64,000 nucleotides of DNA, taken from NCBI GenBank assembly GCA_013398055.1, contig VZRS01000311.1, positions 200,015 to 264,014 of the forward strand. The letters run 5' to 3'. A model generated the notes under the pieces. It did not search any database, was not told where the DNA came from, and was given only the letters and a program-made list of their open reading frames with translations. The translations under genes were made by a program, and so were the position numbers. Below, in pieces: positions 26,026 through 38,353 of the stretch; the stretch's first letter is position 1; each line of letters opens with the position of its first letter. Source of the stretch: Ifrita kowaldi (taxonomy: Eukaryota > Chordata > Aves > Passeriformes > Cinclosomatidae).

Positions 26026-27831
26026 TACTTGCATCAGAGCACACATACAGTACTTCATTGTTTTACTGTGAAAAACTAAAGGATTATGTCAGGCACTAAT
26101 GGTAATGGTTATGAAACATTCCCTATGGGCAGGTTATTCCACAGTTTTCTTTCTAAGGTCTTAGGCACACACATAGGTGTGTCTGAAGGACCAACCTGGA
26201 CAAAGGTTGAACTTGGCTAATGGCTAATTTGCTTTAATATGGCATTTGGTTTTAATACTGATGAAAAATATCTGGACAGAGAACCCCACTGGAATAATCA
26301 AACACTGTGTGCTCATAACTGCAAGTCCAGAACTCCACTGCCACTGATTTAACTGCTAATGAATTTGGAGACATCTATGTCTGAGCTGTTGTTTGGACTT
26401 CCCTTTATTCATTGCACAGAAATAGGCACTGCTAGGATGTGATTCATTATGTCCTAATGTACATCCCTAGATCTGGTTAGATGAATTGCTCCCTGAAAGT
26501 GCATTTTTCTCTGACTTGATTTTCTATTTTCTCTGACTTGAGTAATTAGCTCAGAAGTAGCTGGCTACATCTTAGAAGCCTAAAAGTTGGTGAAGTGAAT
26601 CTTACCTTTTTAGTCTCTATTTTTCCTTCTGGCACATCTCTTCATATTTACCTTTGATTCATAGTACAGACTTTTTAAGCAAGCAAAATATGCCTCTTTG
26701 TTATTGGACAGTAACTGATGGTTTTCACTGAAAAATAAAATTTGTGCATCAAGCTGAACTGTTAATATAGCTGCTTTAATGGAAGGATACTAGTAAGACT
26801 GTATCTTTGATACTGGATCTTAAAGTCACTTTTTCTCAGCTTTTTTTTTCAAGCTAGACTTGTTAATGTTTTTTTTCAACCAGAGTCTTTCTCAGATTAA
26901 TGAACTTCTCTTTGTACAAGCCCTTGCATAGGAGAGTCATGGTGTATGCCCACAACACTGGCACTACAACACTACAAAGAAAGGATTGATTCTAATCCAC
27001 AAATATCAGCCCAACCGTGCAATATCCAGAGTAAAGCATTTTAAGTACCAGTTACTTATAAATTGAAAGCTACCATAGTTACCCACGATTTGAAAAGAGA
27101 AGAATAGCCAACCCTGTAGTCCTCTGTGAAGGTTTGTCCATTTGCTCAGGAATCTGGGCATGTGTTCAAAACCCGTGGATTGGAACAGTGCCCATCCAAA
27201 GGAACGAGTAACGTGTTCTGTGACCGTCTCTCATGGCTGAATGAAAACATGAGGAACCAGGGTAGTAGAACATTCATATAAATGTCTTCGCTGTTTTCAT
27301 GTTTGTGAATGCAGAGTCTCGTCTGTTCCTTCTGTTTGAGGAGGTGACATGCAGTTGTCAGGGTGTGTGGAAGTTTCACAGCCATGGTGTGGGATGACCC
27401 CGTTTGTGTAACACACGTTATTAGGGGCAGCCCTGGATCAGGCATCTGCCTTGGGATTCTCTCTTCTGCTGCCTCCCACTTGTTCCTTGCCTGCTTCTAT
27501 CCACTTAGGCAGGGAGCTCCACTGTGCAAACAACAGCTCTTCTGTATGTCTGTGCAATGTTTGGTGCAGTATGGGTTATAACCTGTTGCATTGAGAATAA
27601 TAAAAATAATGTATTTCCATTTTAGACCCTAAATTACAGGAAGGCAAAGGTAACAATAGGGTACCACTGCAGTTGCCTCTCCTGCCTTACCCATTTTGAA
27701 TAAGGCTTCAAAGTGAAAATGGAAATGAGCAGCTGATGTGACCAAGATATTAATCTTTCACTCCTTCCTTCTCCTCCAGCACTTGAATTTAGATGTAGCT
27801 CAGACTGAAACTGTGTGTCTTGTTTTGGCAG
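26026..27831. other. Intronic DNA upstream of FKBP1B exon 3
   Basis: No exon was found here. I looked specifically for the short FKBP exon 2, which should encode a Cys-Val-Val-His-Tyr-type segment, and did not find it. The last bases form a splice acceptor for the next exon. Confidence 0.6.
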
Positions 27832-27944
27832 GAATGCTACAGAACGGAAAGAAGTTTGATTCCTCCAGAGACAGAAACAAGCCTTTCAGGTTCAAGATTG
27901 GCAGGCAAGAAGTCATTAAAGGATTTGAAGAAGGGGTTACACAG
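27832..27944 (+). CDS. FKBP1B: FKBP1B coding exon 3
   Basis: 113 bp exon encoding 'MLQNGKKFDSSRDRNKPF' and the following segment to '...EEGVTQ'. The acceptor is 'tgttttggcag' and the donor is 'cacag|gtacta'. The exon starts in phase 1, so the glycine codon is completed by the preceding exon, and ends in phase 0. Length and phase match the standard FKBP12-type exon 3. It carries pocket residues Phe36, Asp37, Phe46, Val55 and Ile56, and the FKBP12.6-specific Phe59. Confidence 0.95.
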
Positions 27945-30900
27945 GTACTAATAAATTGTTCTGGTTGAACCTGGAACTGGCTGAAGGGTGTGTGAGCTCA
28001 GCAGTGTCCAGGGCAGTGGTGACAAGACCAAGTGGAAATCACATTGATGGATATGGAGTGTTTTTGTGAAAGCATGGTGCATTTGAGCACAGTATTTCCT
28101 GTAGTTTCCTTCCATCCATCCATCCATCCATCCATCCATCCATCCATCCATCCACCCACAGCTATCCCCTACTCATGAGCCTTTCCCCATGGGATGCATT
28201 TGGGAGGTGAGAGGTGAAGTCCCCTCCCTAGGTGCCCTATAAGCCCTGTCTCTCTCCTGTGGGCAGCTCCACAAACAGACAGCAGTGGCCTTTAAAATGT
28301 TGAGGTGGCAGCTCTTTATGGGATGACCTCTATTCAGCTACTTCATAAAAGTCCAAGCTGCTGTTTTTGATAACATCCATGACCCAGCTACAGATTCTGA
28401 CCCTTACTCAATGAGGTACCAAACTGCACTGTTACATTTTTATGACTTCAGACTCACAGCTGCAAAACATTCACTGACCAACGCTATGCTGAGAGAAAGA
28501 AAACTGCCCTCCATTAATTACAGTTTGAGTGCCAGCACAATAAAAGCCCCACAGTACAATTCACTGCCAGGTCTTGCTTTTTGTGCAGTGCTGTGAGGGC
28601 CCCCCTCACGTGAGGAGTGTGATCAGGCTGCTCAAGTGCATGAATTAATGAGATCGGGGTGCAAATTCCTCCTGACTTCCCATTTCAGGATCCGAGAGCT
28701 CAGTGTAGGAGGCAACTGCTCAAATGCTCTTACAGGAACAACTTCAACAGGAACAACTTCTGATGCTTAAATAGAGAGAAGGGAAGAATGCAAAATGAGA
28801 AACAATCCACTGAGGAATGATGCAACCATGCTTTTCCAGAGAGGGGTGGAAGAGACAAGCGTTCCCAGCCCTGTGGAGAAAGCAGTGCAAACATTCCCTT
28901 CTCTCCAGCTAGAGAAGTCCATTTGAGGAATCCTAGACTGTGAAAAATACCACCTTCTGCTGAAGGATTTGAGTTGGACTGTTTATTATTTGCTTTGCAG
29001 AAAGGCCTAAGAGAGCTCAGGACTGCAGAGCTGTAAGAACCAGAAGCCAGTACAGATAAAGCAGAAGCATCAGGCACTGGGTCAATCAGTTCATCCCTTC
29101 CTTGATCGCTCTCACTCCTCGGCTCCTGTCCCTTAGAAAATAAGTGGCCGAGAGCCATTCCAGAAACTCGTGTGGCCACACGCTGCCCTCCTGCTCCTCC
29201 TAGTGGATCACTGACACAAGTCGAGCTCGTGGCTGTCTCCTTCCACCCCAGGGTTTGAGGGATTTGGGGAGTGTGATGGACAGACTCTCTTGGAACAAGG
29301 CAGTTCCCTATGTCCAGCATGTGGATTTTGCAAACCTTGGTGTAATGACTGTCAGATGTCAGCAGGGTCTGCATTCCTCTGCTCAGCTTCTGACAGTTCA
29401 AGTTTGCCTCATCCCTAAAACCTCAGGCATGACCTACCAGCTGCCTGGTTTGCAGGGACACATCCAAGCACTGGACAGCCAGCCCCATGCAAAATCTCTG
29501 TGGGGACCAGGGGAGGTCGTCGGCTTGGACACTCTCAGCCCCATGCCATGAATACTCCTTGAATGTGGGAAAGTTAATACTCACATTTTTCTTCTACCCA
29601 AAGTAATCGACTCTCTAGCTTTGGTATATTTTATAGAACCTGAAGATACTCAACCTGAACAATTGTCATCTGGAGCTGTCACATAATCTGTAGTCCAGTG
29701 ATGTGCCCGATCTTGGGAGAGACGTCTGAGTTAAAATCACTGCTTCAAGGCCAGTAAATATTCCATCACCAGTGTAAGGTGCATGAACAGAAGTTTGAAA
29801 GTGTTCCAAAATTCTCAGAAGATAACGCCGGATCTCAGTGAGCAGTTCCCTTCAGAGCCAGCCTGGAGTGAGGGAAATCAGCATTCCTGCCCATCCCAGG
29901 GACAAGGGCTCTCTGCCTGGATAAGCAGCATACGGGAGATGCCTGCCCAGGGGCTTGGACTGAGTTTAGAGAAATAAGTGCTGAGCCTGGCTGTGTTTGG
30001 CACTGATCTCTGAGAGCTCTGAGGGCATTTTCCTGGTGCCTACGGGTGGTGTTCCTTGTACCCTGCACTCTGCAGAAGGAACTCAGCCGGCCCCAGTATA
30101 GGCAGGATGGACCAAACACCATGTTAAAAAGACTTCGTGTCACTTCCAGACTGGTTCTGGCAGTTTAAATAACTGCTGTGAGAGGCCAGAGCGGTGAGGA
30201 GGCACATGCCTGAGCTGTTTGTGGCAGCTTCTGCTTGAAGCAAAACCGTTTGGATTCAGAGTCATAGAGTGGCTTGGGTTGGAAGGGACCTTAAAGATCT
30301 TCTCCTTCCAAGCCCCAGACTCAATAATCTTAAAGGTCTTTTCCAAACTAAACAATTCTATGAATGTGGTGATCCCAACACTCCTTGATTCTGTAAATCT
30401 GCCAAGTAGNATGACTGAAAATATATATAAATATAAATATAAATATATATATATTCCTTATTGAAAAAAACCACTGCCTTACTGTACACTTAAACCAAGA
30501 AAAAATAAAAACCACAAAAGGTGCTCAAAAAAAAAAATCCAATGTACACCTTGTACATGAACGGGCATTAGCCAAACAGAGTTACCTGCGCTGCCACTTT
30601 TCTCAACTTGTACGTTCTGCTTGCTGCTGTTTTAAAAAATACTGTCTCATTTAAGAATTGTAAGTATATATATCAAACAATAAAATCTTGATACTTTACA
30701 GTTTCTCTTCCTGTTTTTCTCTTCTGGCCACCAGGATGCTTTTTGCTGTACAGGAAGTTCTTCAATCATCAACCCATCTTTTGTTAGTTATTCCTCTTAT
30801 ATGAAGTACATGTAGGTCCATGCAGTGCTTCTATTAGAGATGGCCCAGTGGAAGATCTCTGTGGGACCAGAGGTACATGCAATTAAGGGCTGCTGGGACA

Positions 30901-32300
30901 GACAGGTTTCCTGACTCTCCATTTCTCTCTCCTGCCTCTATGGCCCCTCAACTCTGGCCAAAATGTGGCTGCTGAAGAGATTGAAGGTGCTGCTTGTCAA
31001 AGACATGCAGTGCTGGTCTAATTTTGTGCCTTTACAACAGTAAAACTTCTGTAATATTTTCTACTGGGAGCTGAGCAAGGGTAGAAAAGAGCAGGATTAT
31101 GTGCATCCACCTTTCAAGAGAAATCTGAACTGTGGGATGATGCGGCCACTGAACACTCCGGGGTTTTTGGGCTGCATCAGCTGCTGCTGTTTACAAAGCC
31201 TGCAAACTTACTGTGCACTGGGCCTCTGGCACTTGAGACTCAGCAATATTTATTCCATTTGCTGCTTATATGAGTTCATGAAATGCTGGTTTCTCCTCTG
31301 GAAGACGGGAAGATGTGTAGGCTGTCATTTGGATTTGGGAGCAGGACCTGATCAGCAAAGCTTTCTCTGTGCTGTTATTTTGCCTTGTCTAAGTCTGATT
31401 TCTTTCCATTAGGCTCATTTTTCCTCTTTGCTGTAGAAAACCAGAGCATCACTGGGTCATGATGTTACTTTTCTTTAACTTGACTATAAACTATTTGCAT
31501 GATTTTCTACTAATGGATGTTTTGATGGGAATATTTCAAAGAGTTGTGCTGTTTTATCTGTGTAAGGAGAAGACTCCAGCACTCAGACAGCAAGCTACAG
31601 AGGTGACCCCAGGTGACACCTCCTGGAGATGGGAGAGGGAATGAGCACAGAGCAGCAAGACTGATGATCTGGCCTGGGACCATGGCTTGTGGTCTTCTTT
31701 TTCCAGATGTTCATTTTACCCACAGAGCTGCATTTATTTTGGCTTGTTAATTAATAAACCCATAAATCCATATCTTACAGGTTGTTACACACTGAGCGGA
31801 GTAAATTTTTTTCTCACTCTGCATTCCATAAAGAAATGAAAGGATTTTCAGAACCCTTTTCTTGGTGGAAATCTCAGGTCACTGCAGCAGCTGGGTTACA
31901 CCTCCACTAATAGTTCTTTTATTTAGGGCAGGGTAATTTCAGGTTAAAAAATTGGTAATTAGATCTGTCAGGNTTAAAGATCTTCTCCTTCCAAGCCCCA
32001 GACTCAATAATCTTGAAGGTCTTTTCCAAACTAAACAATTCTATGAATGTGGTGATCCCAACACTCCTTGATTCTGTAAATCTGCCAAGTAGTGGGGGGT
32101 TTTTTTGTTTTCCTCCTAATCCTGTTTTTTTTTTGTCTTCTCTTTTTCATTATTCGCCATCCAAAACCCAGATGAGCTTAGGACAAAGAGCAAAGTTGAC
32201 CTGTACACCTGAGATGGCCTATGGAGCCACAGGCCACCCTGGCGTCATCCCTCCCAATGCCACCCTCCTCTTTGACGTGGAGCTTCTCAGGTTAGAGTGA
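27832..32300 (+). CDS. FKBP1B: FKBP1B (FKBP12.6, calstabin-2), partial: coding exons 3-4
   Basis: Peptidyl-prolyl cis-trans isomerase of the FK506-binding family. FKBP12.6 binds the cytosolic face of the cardiac ryanodine receptor RyR2 and stabilises its closed state (family knowledge). Two coding exons are visible, 27,832-27,944 and 32,172-32,300, joined in frame through a conserved FKBP intron position. Together they give about 80 of the usual 108 residues and end in a normal stop. The paralogue call rests on Gln31, Asn32 and Phe59 ('GMLQNG' and 'IKGFEEG'); FKBP1A has Glu-Asp and Trp at these places. The binding-pocket residues Phe36, Asp37, Phe46, Val55, Ile56, Tyr82 and Phe99 are all kept. 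Exons 1 and 2 were not located. They may lie upstream of the window or have been missed because exon 2 is only about 48 bp. The intervening intron contains a false assembly duplication (30,410-32,092), so its true length is about 1.7 kb shorter. Confidence 0.93.
27945..30259 (+). other. FKBP1B intron 3, first part
   Basis: Begins with a GT donor. Holds a CATC tetranucleotide microsatellite and, on the opposite strand, a 223-codon open frame (28,730-29,401) with no recognisable domain. No further exon seen. Confidence 0.8.
28111..28154 (+). repeat. (TCCA)n microsatellite
   Basis: Eleven uninterrupted tetranucleotide units inside FKBP1B intron 3. Read on the minus strand it yields a spurious Met-Asp-Gly-Trp repeat peptide. 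Confidence 0.97.
30260..30366. repeat. CR1-derived fragments in opposite orientation
   Basis: A short minus-oriented CR1 tail ('tcatagagtggcttgggttggaagggacc') is followed at once by a plus-oriented tail ('ataatcttaaaggtcttttcc', 'acaattctatgaatg'). The last part is the segment that overlaps between two contigs. Confidence 0.7.
30410..32092. other. Assembly artefact: redundant contig and repeated contig end
   Basis: A single N at 30,410 and another at 31,973 bracket a 1,562 bp contig (30,411-31,972). It matches 32,588-34,149 at the same length and without any difference that I noticed. The next 119 bp (31,974-32,092) repeat the end of the previous contig (30,291-30,409) with one A/G difference. 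The simplest reading is that the contig ending at 30,409 overlaps the contig starting at 31,974, and the piece between them is a misplaced extra copy of downstream sequence. It carries a false copy of the FKBP1B 3'UTR upstream of the last exon. Confidence 0.93.
32172..32300 (+). CDS. FKBP1B: FKBP1B coding exon 4 (terminal)
   Basis: 129 bp encoding 42 residues from 'MSLGQRAKLTCTP' to '...DVELLRLE', then TGA. The acceptor is 'ccaaaacccag|atgagc'. The exon carries Tyr82, His87 and Phe99 of the FKBP pocket and the conserved 'AYGATGHPG' loop. Phase 0 entry agrees with the exon 3 end. Confidence 0.96.
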   Translation: MSLGQRAKLTCTPEMAYGATGHPGVIPPNATLLFDVELLRLE

Positions 32301-32875
32301 ACCTTCCCGAGGGAGTTGGCTGGAGACATCTGTTAATAACCATCTGTTCCTTCCCGCCTTGCCAGCAGCGGGAGGAATCTTCACTGGAATCCCAACCTTC
32401 CCTGCTCGAGCTGTCCTGTCAGTAGCGCCTGACACTTGGTTTCCTCTGCCTTCCTTCTCTTTTATAACTTTGTGGTGTCTGTATTTGCCTTTTATTAGAA
32501 GCTCTGCTCTGAGGAAAAAAGTCTCCCGGTGTAACATTTTCAAGTTGTACATTTTATTTAATTTGCATGTACGAAGAATTCACGGTGATGACTGAAAATA
32601 TATATAAATATAAATATAAATATATATATATTCCTTATTGAAAAAAACCACTGCCTTACTGTACACTTAAACCAAGAAAAAATAAAAACCACAAAAGGTG
32701 CTCAAAAAAAAAAATCCAATGTACACCTTGTACATGAACGGGCATTAGCCAAACAGAGTTACCTGCGCTGCCACTTTTCTCAACTTGTACGTTCTGCTTG
32801 CTGCTGTTTTAAAAAATACTGTCTCATTTAAGAATTGTAAGTATATATATCAAACAATAAAATCTTGATACTTTA
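32301..32875 (+). other. FKBP1B: FKBP1B 3'UTR (extent inferred)
   Basis: Follows the stop codon. Contains a (TAAATA)-rich stretch near 32,600 and two AATAAA hexamers (32,681 and 32,856). The second is followed by a short downstream T-rich region, so I placed the end shortly after it. A second copy of most of this UTR at 30,411 onward is an assembly artefact. Confidence 0.55.
32856..32861 (+). terminator. Candidate FKBP1B polyadenylation signal
   Basis: AATAAA about 555 bp after the FKBP1B stop, followed by T-rich sequence. An earlier AATAAA at 32,681-32,686 is an alternative. Confidence 0.5.
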
Positions 32876-34402
32876 CAGTTTCTCTTCCTGTTTTTCTCTT
32901 CTGGCCACCAGGATGCTTTTTGCTGTACAGGAAGTTCTTCAATCATCAACCCATCTTTTGTTAGTTATTCCTCTTATATGAAGTACATGTAGGTCCATGC
33001 AGTGCTTCTATTAGAGATGGCCCAGTGGAAGATCTCTGTGGGACCAGAGGTACATGCAATTAAGGGCTGCTGGGACAGACAGGTTTCCTGACTCTCCATT
33101 TCTCTCTCCTGCCTCTATGGCCCCTCAACTCTGGCCAAAATGTGGCTGCTGAAGAGATTGAAGGTGCTGCTTGTCAAAGACATGCAGTGCTGGTCTAATT
33201 TTGTGCCTTTACAACAGTAAAACTTCTGTAATATTTTCTACTGGGAGCTGAGCAAGGGTAGAAAAGAGCAGGATTATGTGCATCCACCTTTCAAGAGAAA
33301 TCTGAACTGTGGGATGATGCGGCCACTGAACACTCCGGGGTTTTTGGGCTGCATCAGCTGCTGCTGTTTACAAAGCCTGCAAACTTACTGTGCACTGGGC
33401 CTCTGGCACTTGAGACTCAGCAATATTTATTCCATTTGCTGCTTATATGAGTTCATGAAATGCTGGTTTCTCCTCTGGAAGACGGGAAGATGTGTAGGCT
33501 GTCATTTGGATTTGGGAGCAGGACCTGATCAGCAAAGCTTTCTCTGTGCTGTTATTTTGCCTTGTCTAAGTCTGATTTCTTTCCATTAGGCTCATTTTTC
33601 CTCTTTGCTGTAGAAAACCAGAGCATCACTGGGTCATGATGTTACTTTTCTTTAACTTGACTATAAACTATTTGCATGATTTTCTACTAATGGATGTTTT
33701 GATGGGAATATTTCAAAGAGTTGTGCTGTTTTATCTGTGTAAGGAGAAGACTCCAGCACTCAGACAGCAAGCTACAGAGGTGACCCCAGGTGACACCTCC
33801 TGGAGATGGGAGAGGGAATGAGCACAGAGCAGCAAGACTGATGATCTGGCCTGGGACCATGGCTTGTGGTCTTCTTTTTCCAGATGTTCATTTTACCCAC
33901 AGAGCTGCATTTATTTTGGCTTGTTAATTAATAAACCCATAAATCCATATCTTACAGGTTGTTACACACTGAGCGGAGTAAATTTTTTTCTCACTCTGCA
34001 TTCCATAAAGAAATGAAAGGATTTTCAGAACCCTTTTCTTGGTGGAAATCTCAGGTCACTGCAGCAGCTGGGTTACACCTCCACTAATAGTTCTTTTATT
34101 TAGGGCAGGGTAATTTCAGGTTAAAAAATTGGTAATTAGATCTGTCAGGATCTGATGTCCACCAGCTTTCCCAAATAATTTGAAAAGGTCCCGCTCTCCT
34201 TTGCCACTGCCCTGGCCTCTGTTGCTGGCCTTCCTTTCACCACTGGGTCACAGATTGCATCTCCTAAAGTCTTGGTTAAAGGTGGTGTGGCCCTGTTGTG
34301 CTTGTCAAACACAGTTTGACTCAGCACACTGGTCTAAGCCGTTCCTATCAATGATCCAGTTTAAGTTAGTTGCTTATTACAAAATAGAAAAAAATCCAAA
34401 GT
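32876..34402. other. Intergenic DNA between FKBP1B and a CR1
   Basis: No gene recognised. Most of it (to 34,149) is the authentic copy of the contig repeated at 30,411-31,972. Two open frames (103 and 61 codons) appear in both copies only because of that artefact. Confidence 0.6.
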
Positions 34403-35235
34403 ATCACAGAATCACAGAATGGTTTGGGTTGGAAGGGACCTTAAAGGTCATCTAGTTTCAATCCCTCTGCCACGGGCTGGGACACTTTCCACTAGACGAG
34501 GTTGTTCAAAGCCCCATCCAACCTGGCCCTAAACACTTCCAGGGATGGGACATCCACAGCTTCCATGGGCATCCTGTTCCAGTGTCTCACCACCCTCACA
34601 GTAAAGTTTTTTCGTAATACATGATCTAACCCTGCCTTCTGCCAGTTTGAAGTCATTCCCCCTTGTCCTGTCACTCTATGTCCTTGTAAATAGTCTCTCT
34701 CCATTTTTCTTGTCAGCACCCTTCAGGTACTGGAAGGCCACCCTAAAGCTTCTCTTTCCCAGGCTGAACAATCCCAGTTCTCCAAGTCTTTCCTCATTGG
34801 AGAGGTGCTCCATCCCTCTGATCATCCTGGTGTCCCACCTCTGGACTGGCTCCAACAGGTCCACGTCCTCCCTGTGCTGGGAACCCCAGGGCTGGACACA
34901 GCACTGCAGGTGGGGTCTCACCAGAGACCAGCACCTGGTTTGGGCCCTTCCCTGAATGCCCCAACAGTGAATGGCGATGCCAAGGATTGTGTGAGTGACC
35001 CTGGAATGGCCCTGTGCTCCCTCCATCCCCTCTTGGCCTTGCTGGTTGGGAGCTTCTGCTGCATCTGAGGCAACAGGCAGGGCACGGCTCTGCCTTTCCA
35101 GGTTCCTTACCAGGGAAACCACGTTCCTGCTGGGCTCTGAGAGCTGACTGTACTTGATCTTACCACCTCTATCTGCAGAGCTGCTGCTGTGCTCTTCCCT
35201 TCTGCCCTCACAGTACAACCAGCCATTACCCACTC
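34403..35235 (-). repeat. CR1 LINE, about 0.8 kb, minus orientation
   Basis: Starts with 'atcacagaatcacagaatgg' and 'tttgggttggaagggacc' (the reversed 3' end). It continues through the CR1 3' coding part, readable on the minus strand around 34,492-34,719 with 'NFTVRVVRHWNRMPMEAVD'. The upstream part (to about 35,235) holds further CR1-type sequence with 'ggctggacacagcactgcagg'. Confidence 0.88.
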
Positions 35236-38200
35236 TGTAAAATCCTTATTATAGCTGGCTGACGCAGCTCTCCCTCATTGCCTCCTCTCTGCGGAGACCT
35301 TGGTTGGAAACAGGGATTATTACATTTTTTATGCCAATTTCATTAAAAAGAAAAAAATCTGAAAGGAAAACTAATTTTGCTTTGTGGTACTTAGGGAAAT
35401 TAAGTCTTCAAGGAAATGTAATCTTCAGCTCTTTATTTGACTGCGAATGCGTTAATTTATTTAATTGTGTCGTCAATCAACACAGTACATATAATTATTA
35501 CCCCTATATAATAGATTGGAAAAAAGTTACTGTCATTGCTTGTGTAATCAGATATACTCTTGTTACTAATTTCTAAACAGCATCGATGGGAAAAAAAAGT
35601 GACCTTCCAGTCTTAATTTCATGTCCTACTTCCTGAAAAATTAAACGGGAAGTGAGCACACACAAAGCCAGCACAGATGCAGAGTGCCGAGGCTGGTAAC
35701 ATCTGCTTTATTTACTGCCCCTCTGCCATTCATGAGCTGAACTCATTTCCCTGTTCTTTGATATTACATTTCAAATAAAACCTTGAGCAGATCTCATCAA
35801 AACAGTCCTCCAGGCATTCCATTTCCATTGCCCCTGTCTTGCAGGTACAAATTATTATTTCATTTTACATGTGCAGGGACATCGAAAGCCCTGAACAGGC
35901 ACTAGAAGAAAAACTATGAAATGGAATATTTAATGAAAGGCAGCAGCTGAGCTCTCAGAGAAATCAAAAGCTGCTGATCTTGAGGATTCATTGAAGGAAT
36001 TTTTATTAATCCTATTACCCTAAAGAATTGCTTTTTATATATGTTTTTCAAACAGCATCAAATCCTCATCAAAACAGACACTGCAGTGCAAGCACCATGC
36101 TCTCTGCTATTGACAGAAGCAATGTAGTATTTGCATATGATGTAAAACAAGGCCGGCAGCACCCAGCACTGTTACTGGCACTCTGGTATTTATTATCAGT
36201 GCTCATTATTTATTAGAACCATAAATGCAGCATGGCAACAAGCACCTCCAGTTCCTGTTACAGCAAGGAGCCTTCTCAATGCCCAGCAATTGGTATAAAT
36301 GATTTCAGTTATCCAAGTGTTTGGTACATGGATGTGTACATATATCCATGGCTCATATATATATTTATATATGTAAAAGATATATATTTGGGAGCAGAGC
36401 AGTTTGTAACCCTTGAAAAGCTGTGGATGCTCACATAGAAGCAAATTCCCCAGCAGGATTTCATTAACTTTAACATTTTTAATGCAATCTGGTTCTGGCC
36501 TGAGAACTCTCAGTTTGTGTTAATCTGATAGGCAGGACCTGGAAGCCAAGCTGGCCATGGAGAGACTGCTCACCTAACCCAGCTTCCCAGCTCCAGGTCT
36601 CCTAGTGCCTGTTCCCAACCTCAGCCAGGGTTACTGTGGCCTGCAAGGCTTCTTGCTGCAAAAAGCAGCATCAGTTTTAAGGGAAGGATGCAGGGATGGA
36701 GGAATCACACACCAAGAGTGGCTCTGGCTCACATCCCCAGCGCCTGTGTGCAAGGGCAGATCTGCTCCAATGGGATGCTCCTGGGTCAGGCACAGGATGG
36801 GACTTCAAGCACCCAAAGCTGAAATCACACCTGAGCCATCGTGGCTGCCTTCCCCCAGAGCTGGCTTGGGGCTCACTCTCCATGAGCCATTACTGAACTT
36901 TTCTTTGTAGCATCTGATTTTTTAACTTGTAATAGCTTCTTTAAGCAGCAAAGAAAATAGGACCATTCAGTGCAAAATGACAAGTGTTTAGTTTGTCATT
37001 GGTTCCAGTGAATGTGAATATTGCTGTGTGCCCCTTTCAGCTGCCGAACAAGGTGCACAGCACAGGGCAGCTGCCAGGGATCTCCTCCAGGTGACATCTG
37101 GACATTGTTCCCACAGCTGGGCACCCCCCTGTCACCTGTGACACACACGGACATCCCTGCACACACAGATGGATGTGCCACAGCTCCTACCTGCACCAAA
37201 CTCTCGGGTGACGAGCGACTCCCTTCTAACAGCACAGGTAACGTGCAGGAGGAGCGCAGCATGAAGTGAGCCTTGATAAAAAAAGCAAAATTTATTTTTT
37301 CACCAAATGGACACAGCATTGTTCCTCAAGTGACAGATTCCAACAAAAATCCAATTTCAGAAAATGGGAGCATTCCTTTATGACAGTACAACATACTGGA
37401 AAACAAAACTGAATTATAAATCTCAGGCAAAGTATGTTTGCACCTGCCCTGGTTCTGCACTGGCTGGAAGTTGTCTGGTCAGGGAGTGGAACATCACATC
37501 CATACAAATAAATCCTCCCAAGGCAGGATACTACTCATGTTCACACAACTTTCAGCTGGTTCGGAACACAGACAAGAGGTTATTCTTTCCCAATTCCAAG
37601 AGATACTAGTTATGCACACTCTGGATCACACTTATCTTTATACACAGGACATGAGTACTAAAAAAGAGCCAAAAAAATGTAAATTTGTTTTTCCTCCACC
37701 GGGTGCTACACCTAAAAATATATGTACAGAAAATGCGTTAGTTCAACCATGCCAAGTAGAAAACAATCACACTACAGGTATCAAAACCTTCACCTACTGC
37801 CTTGTTTTGGTCATGTGTTCTTCAATTCACACCAAATCCTCAGTCCAAACCTGGGACACACAACAAAGCCCCCATATACCTTTTTTTTTGTATTGTGAGA
37901 GCTCGGTTGTTCCACTGCAGCTGATCAGAGCTGGCACCATCACTGGGAACAAGGTACTTGGTCTGGAGTCCCCTTATCAGCTGGATCCTTTTAAAAGGCT
38001 GTTCATCTTCTACAGTTTGTGACAGAAACTTTGTTGCAAACACGGGCTTGGGCTTGCTTTGTTCAAACACAAAACCTGCTCGGTCTTTCTGAAAGCTCCT
38101 GCTCGAAACAGGTCAATGCAGCCTTTACCAGGTCACCCTCAGCACACAGAAGGCATGTCGCCTTGGGGGATTTAATATTAAAGCAGATCTCCTCATGTTC

Positions 38201-38353
38201 TACATTAATTTAATTCTAATCTGAAGATATGAAGACTCATATTGCAGCTTATCAAATTTATAAGAGAAAAAATTACACTTTGTTAAAAATTCGTATGTTT
38301 AGGCCAAGAACTTGACAGCAGCTCTTGAAAACAGTTTTCCAAAAAGGATCAGT
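35236..38353. other. Intergenic DNA and SF3B6 3' flank
   Basis: No gene supported. An AT dinucleotide-rich patch lies at 36,350-36,390. The portion nearest 38,353 must include the SF3B6 3'UTR on the minus strand, but I could not fix its end. A 194-codon plus-strand frame (37,438-38,022) has no domain and is not accepted as a gene. Confidence 0.5.

Noticed and set aside
25715..26071. A 118-codon frame with 'GDGLKLRWGRFRLDIRGNF', looking like a conserved protein
   Set aside because: This is the C-terminal end of CR1 ORF2, found in many copies in bird genomes.
28111..28154. Regular spaced repeats that could be taken for a CRISPR array or a repeat protein
   Set aside because: Simple tetranucleotide microsatellite without spacers, in a vertebrate intron.
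31101..31412. A 103-codon frame occurring twice, here and at 33,278-33,589, suggesting a duplicated small gene
   Set aside because: Both copies lie in the contig duplicated by assembly error, and the frame has no recognisable domain.
37438..38022. A 194-codon plus-strand frame downstream of SF3B6
   Set aside because: No domain, no conserved composition, and it probably overlaps the SF3B6 3' flank on the opposite strand. Most likely chance.
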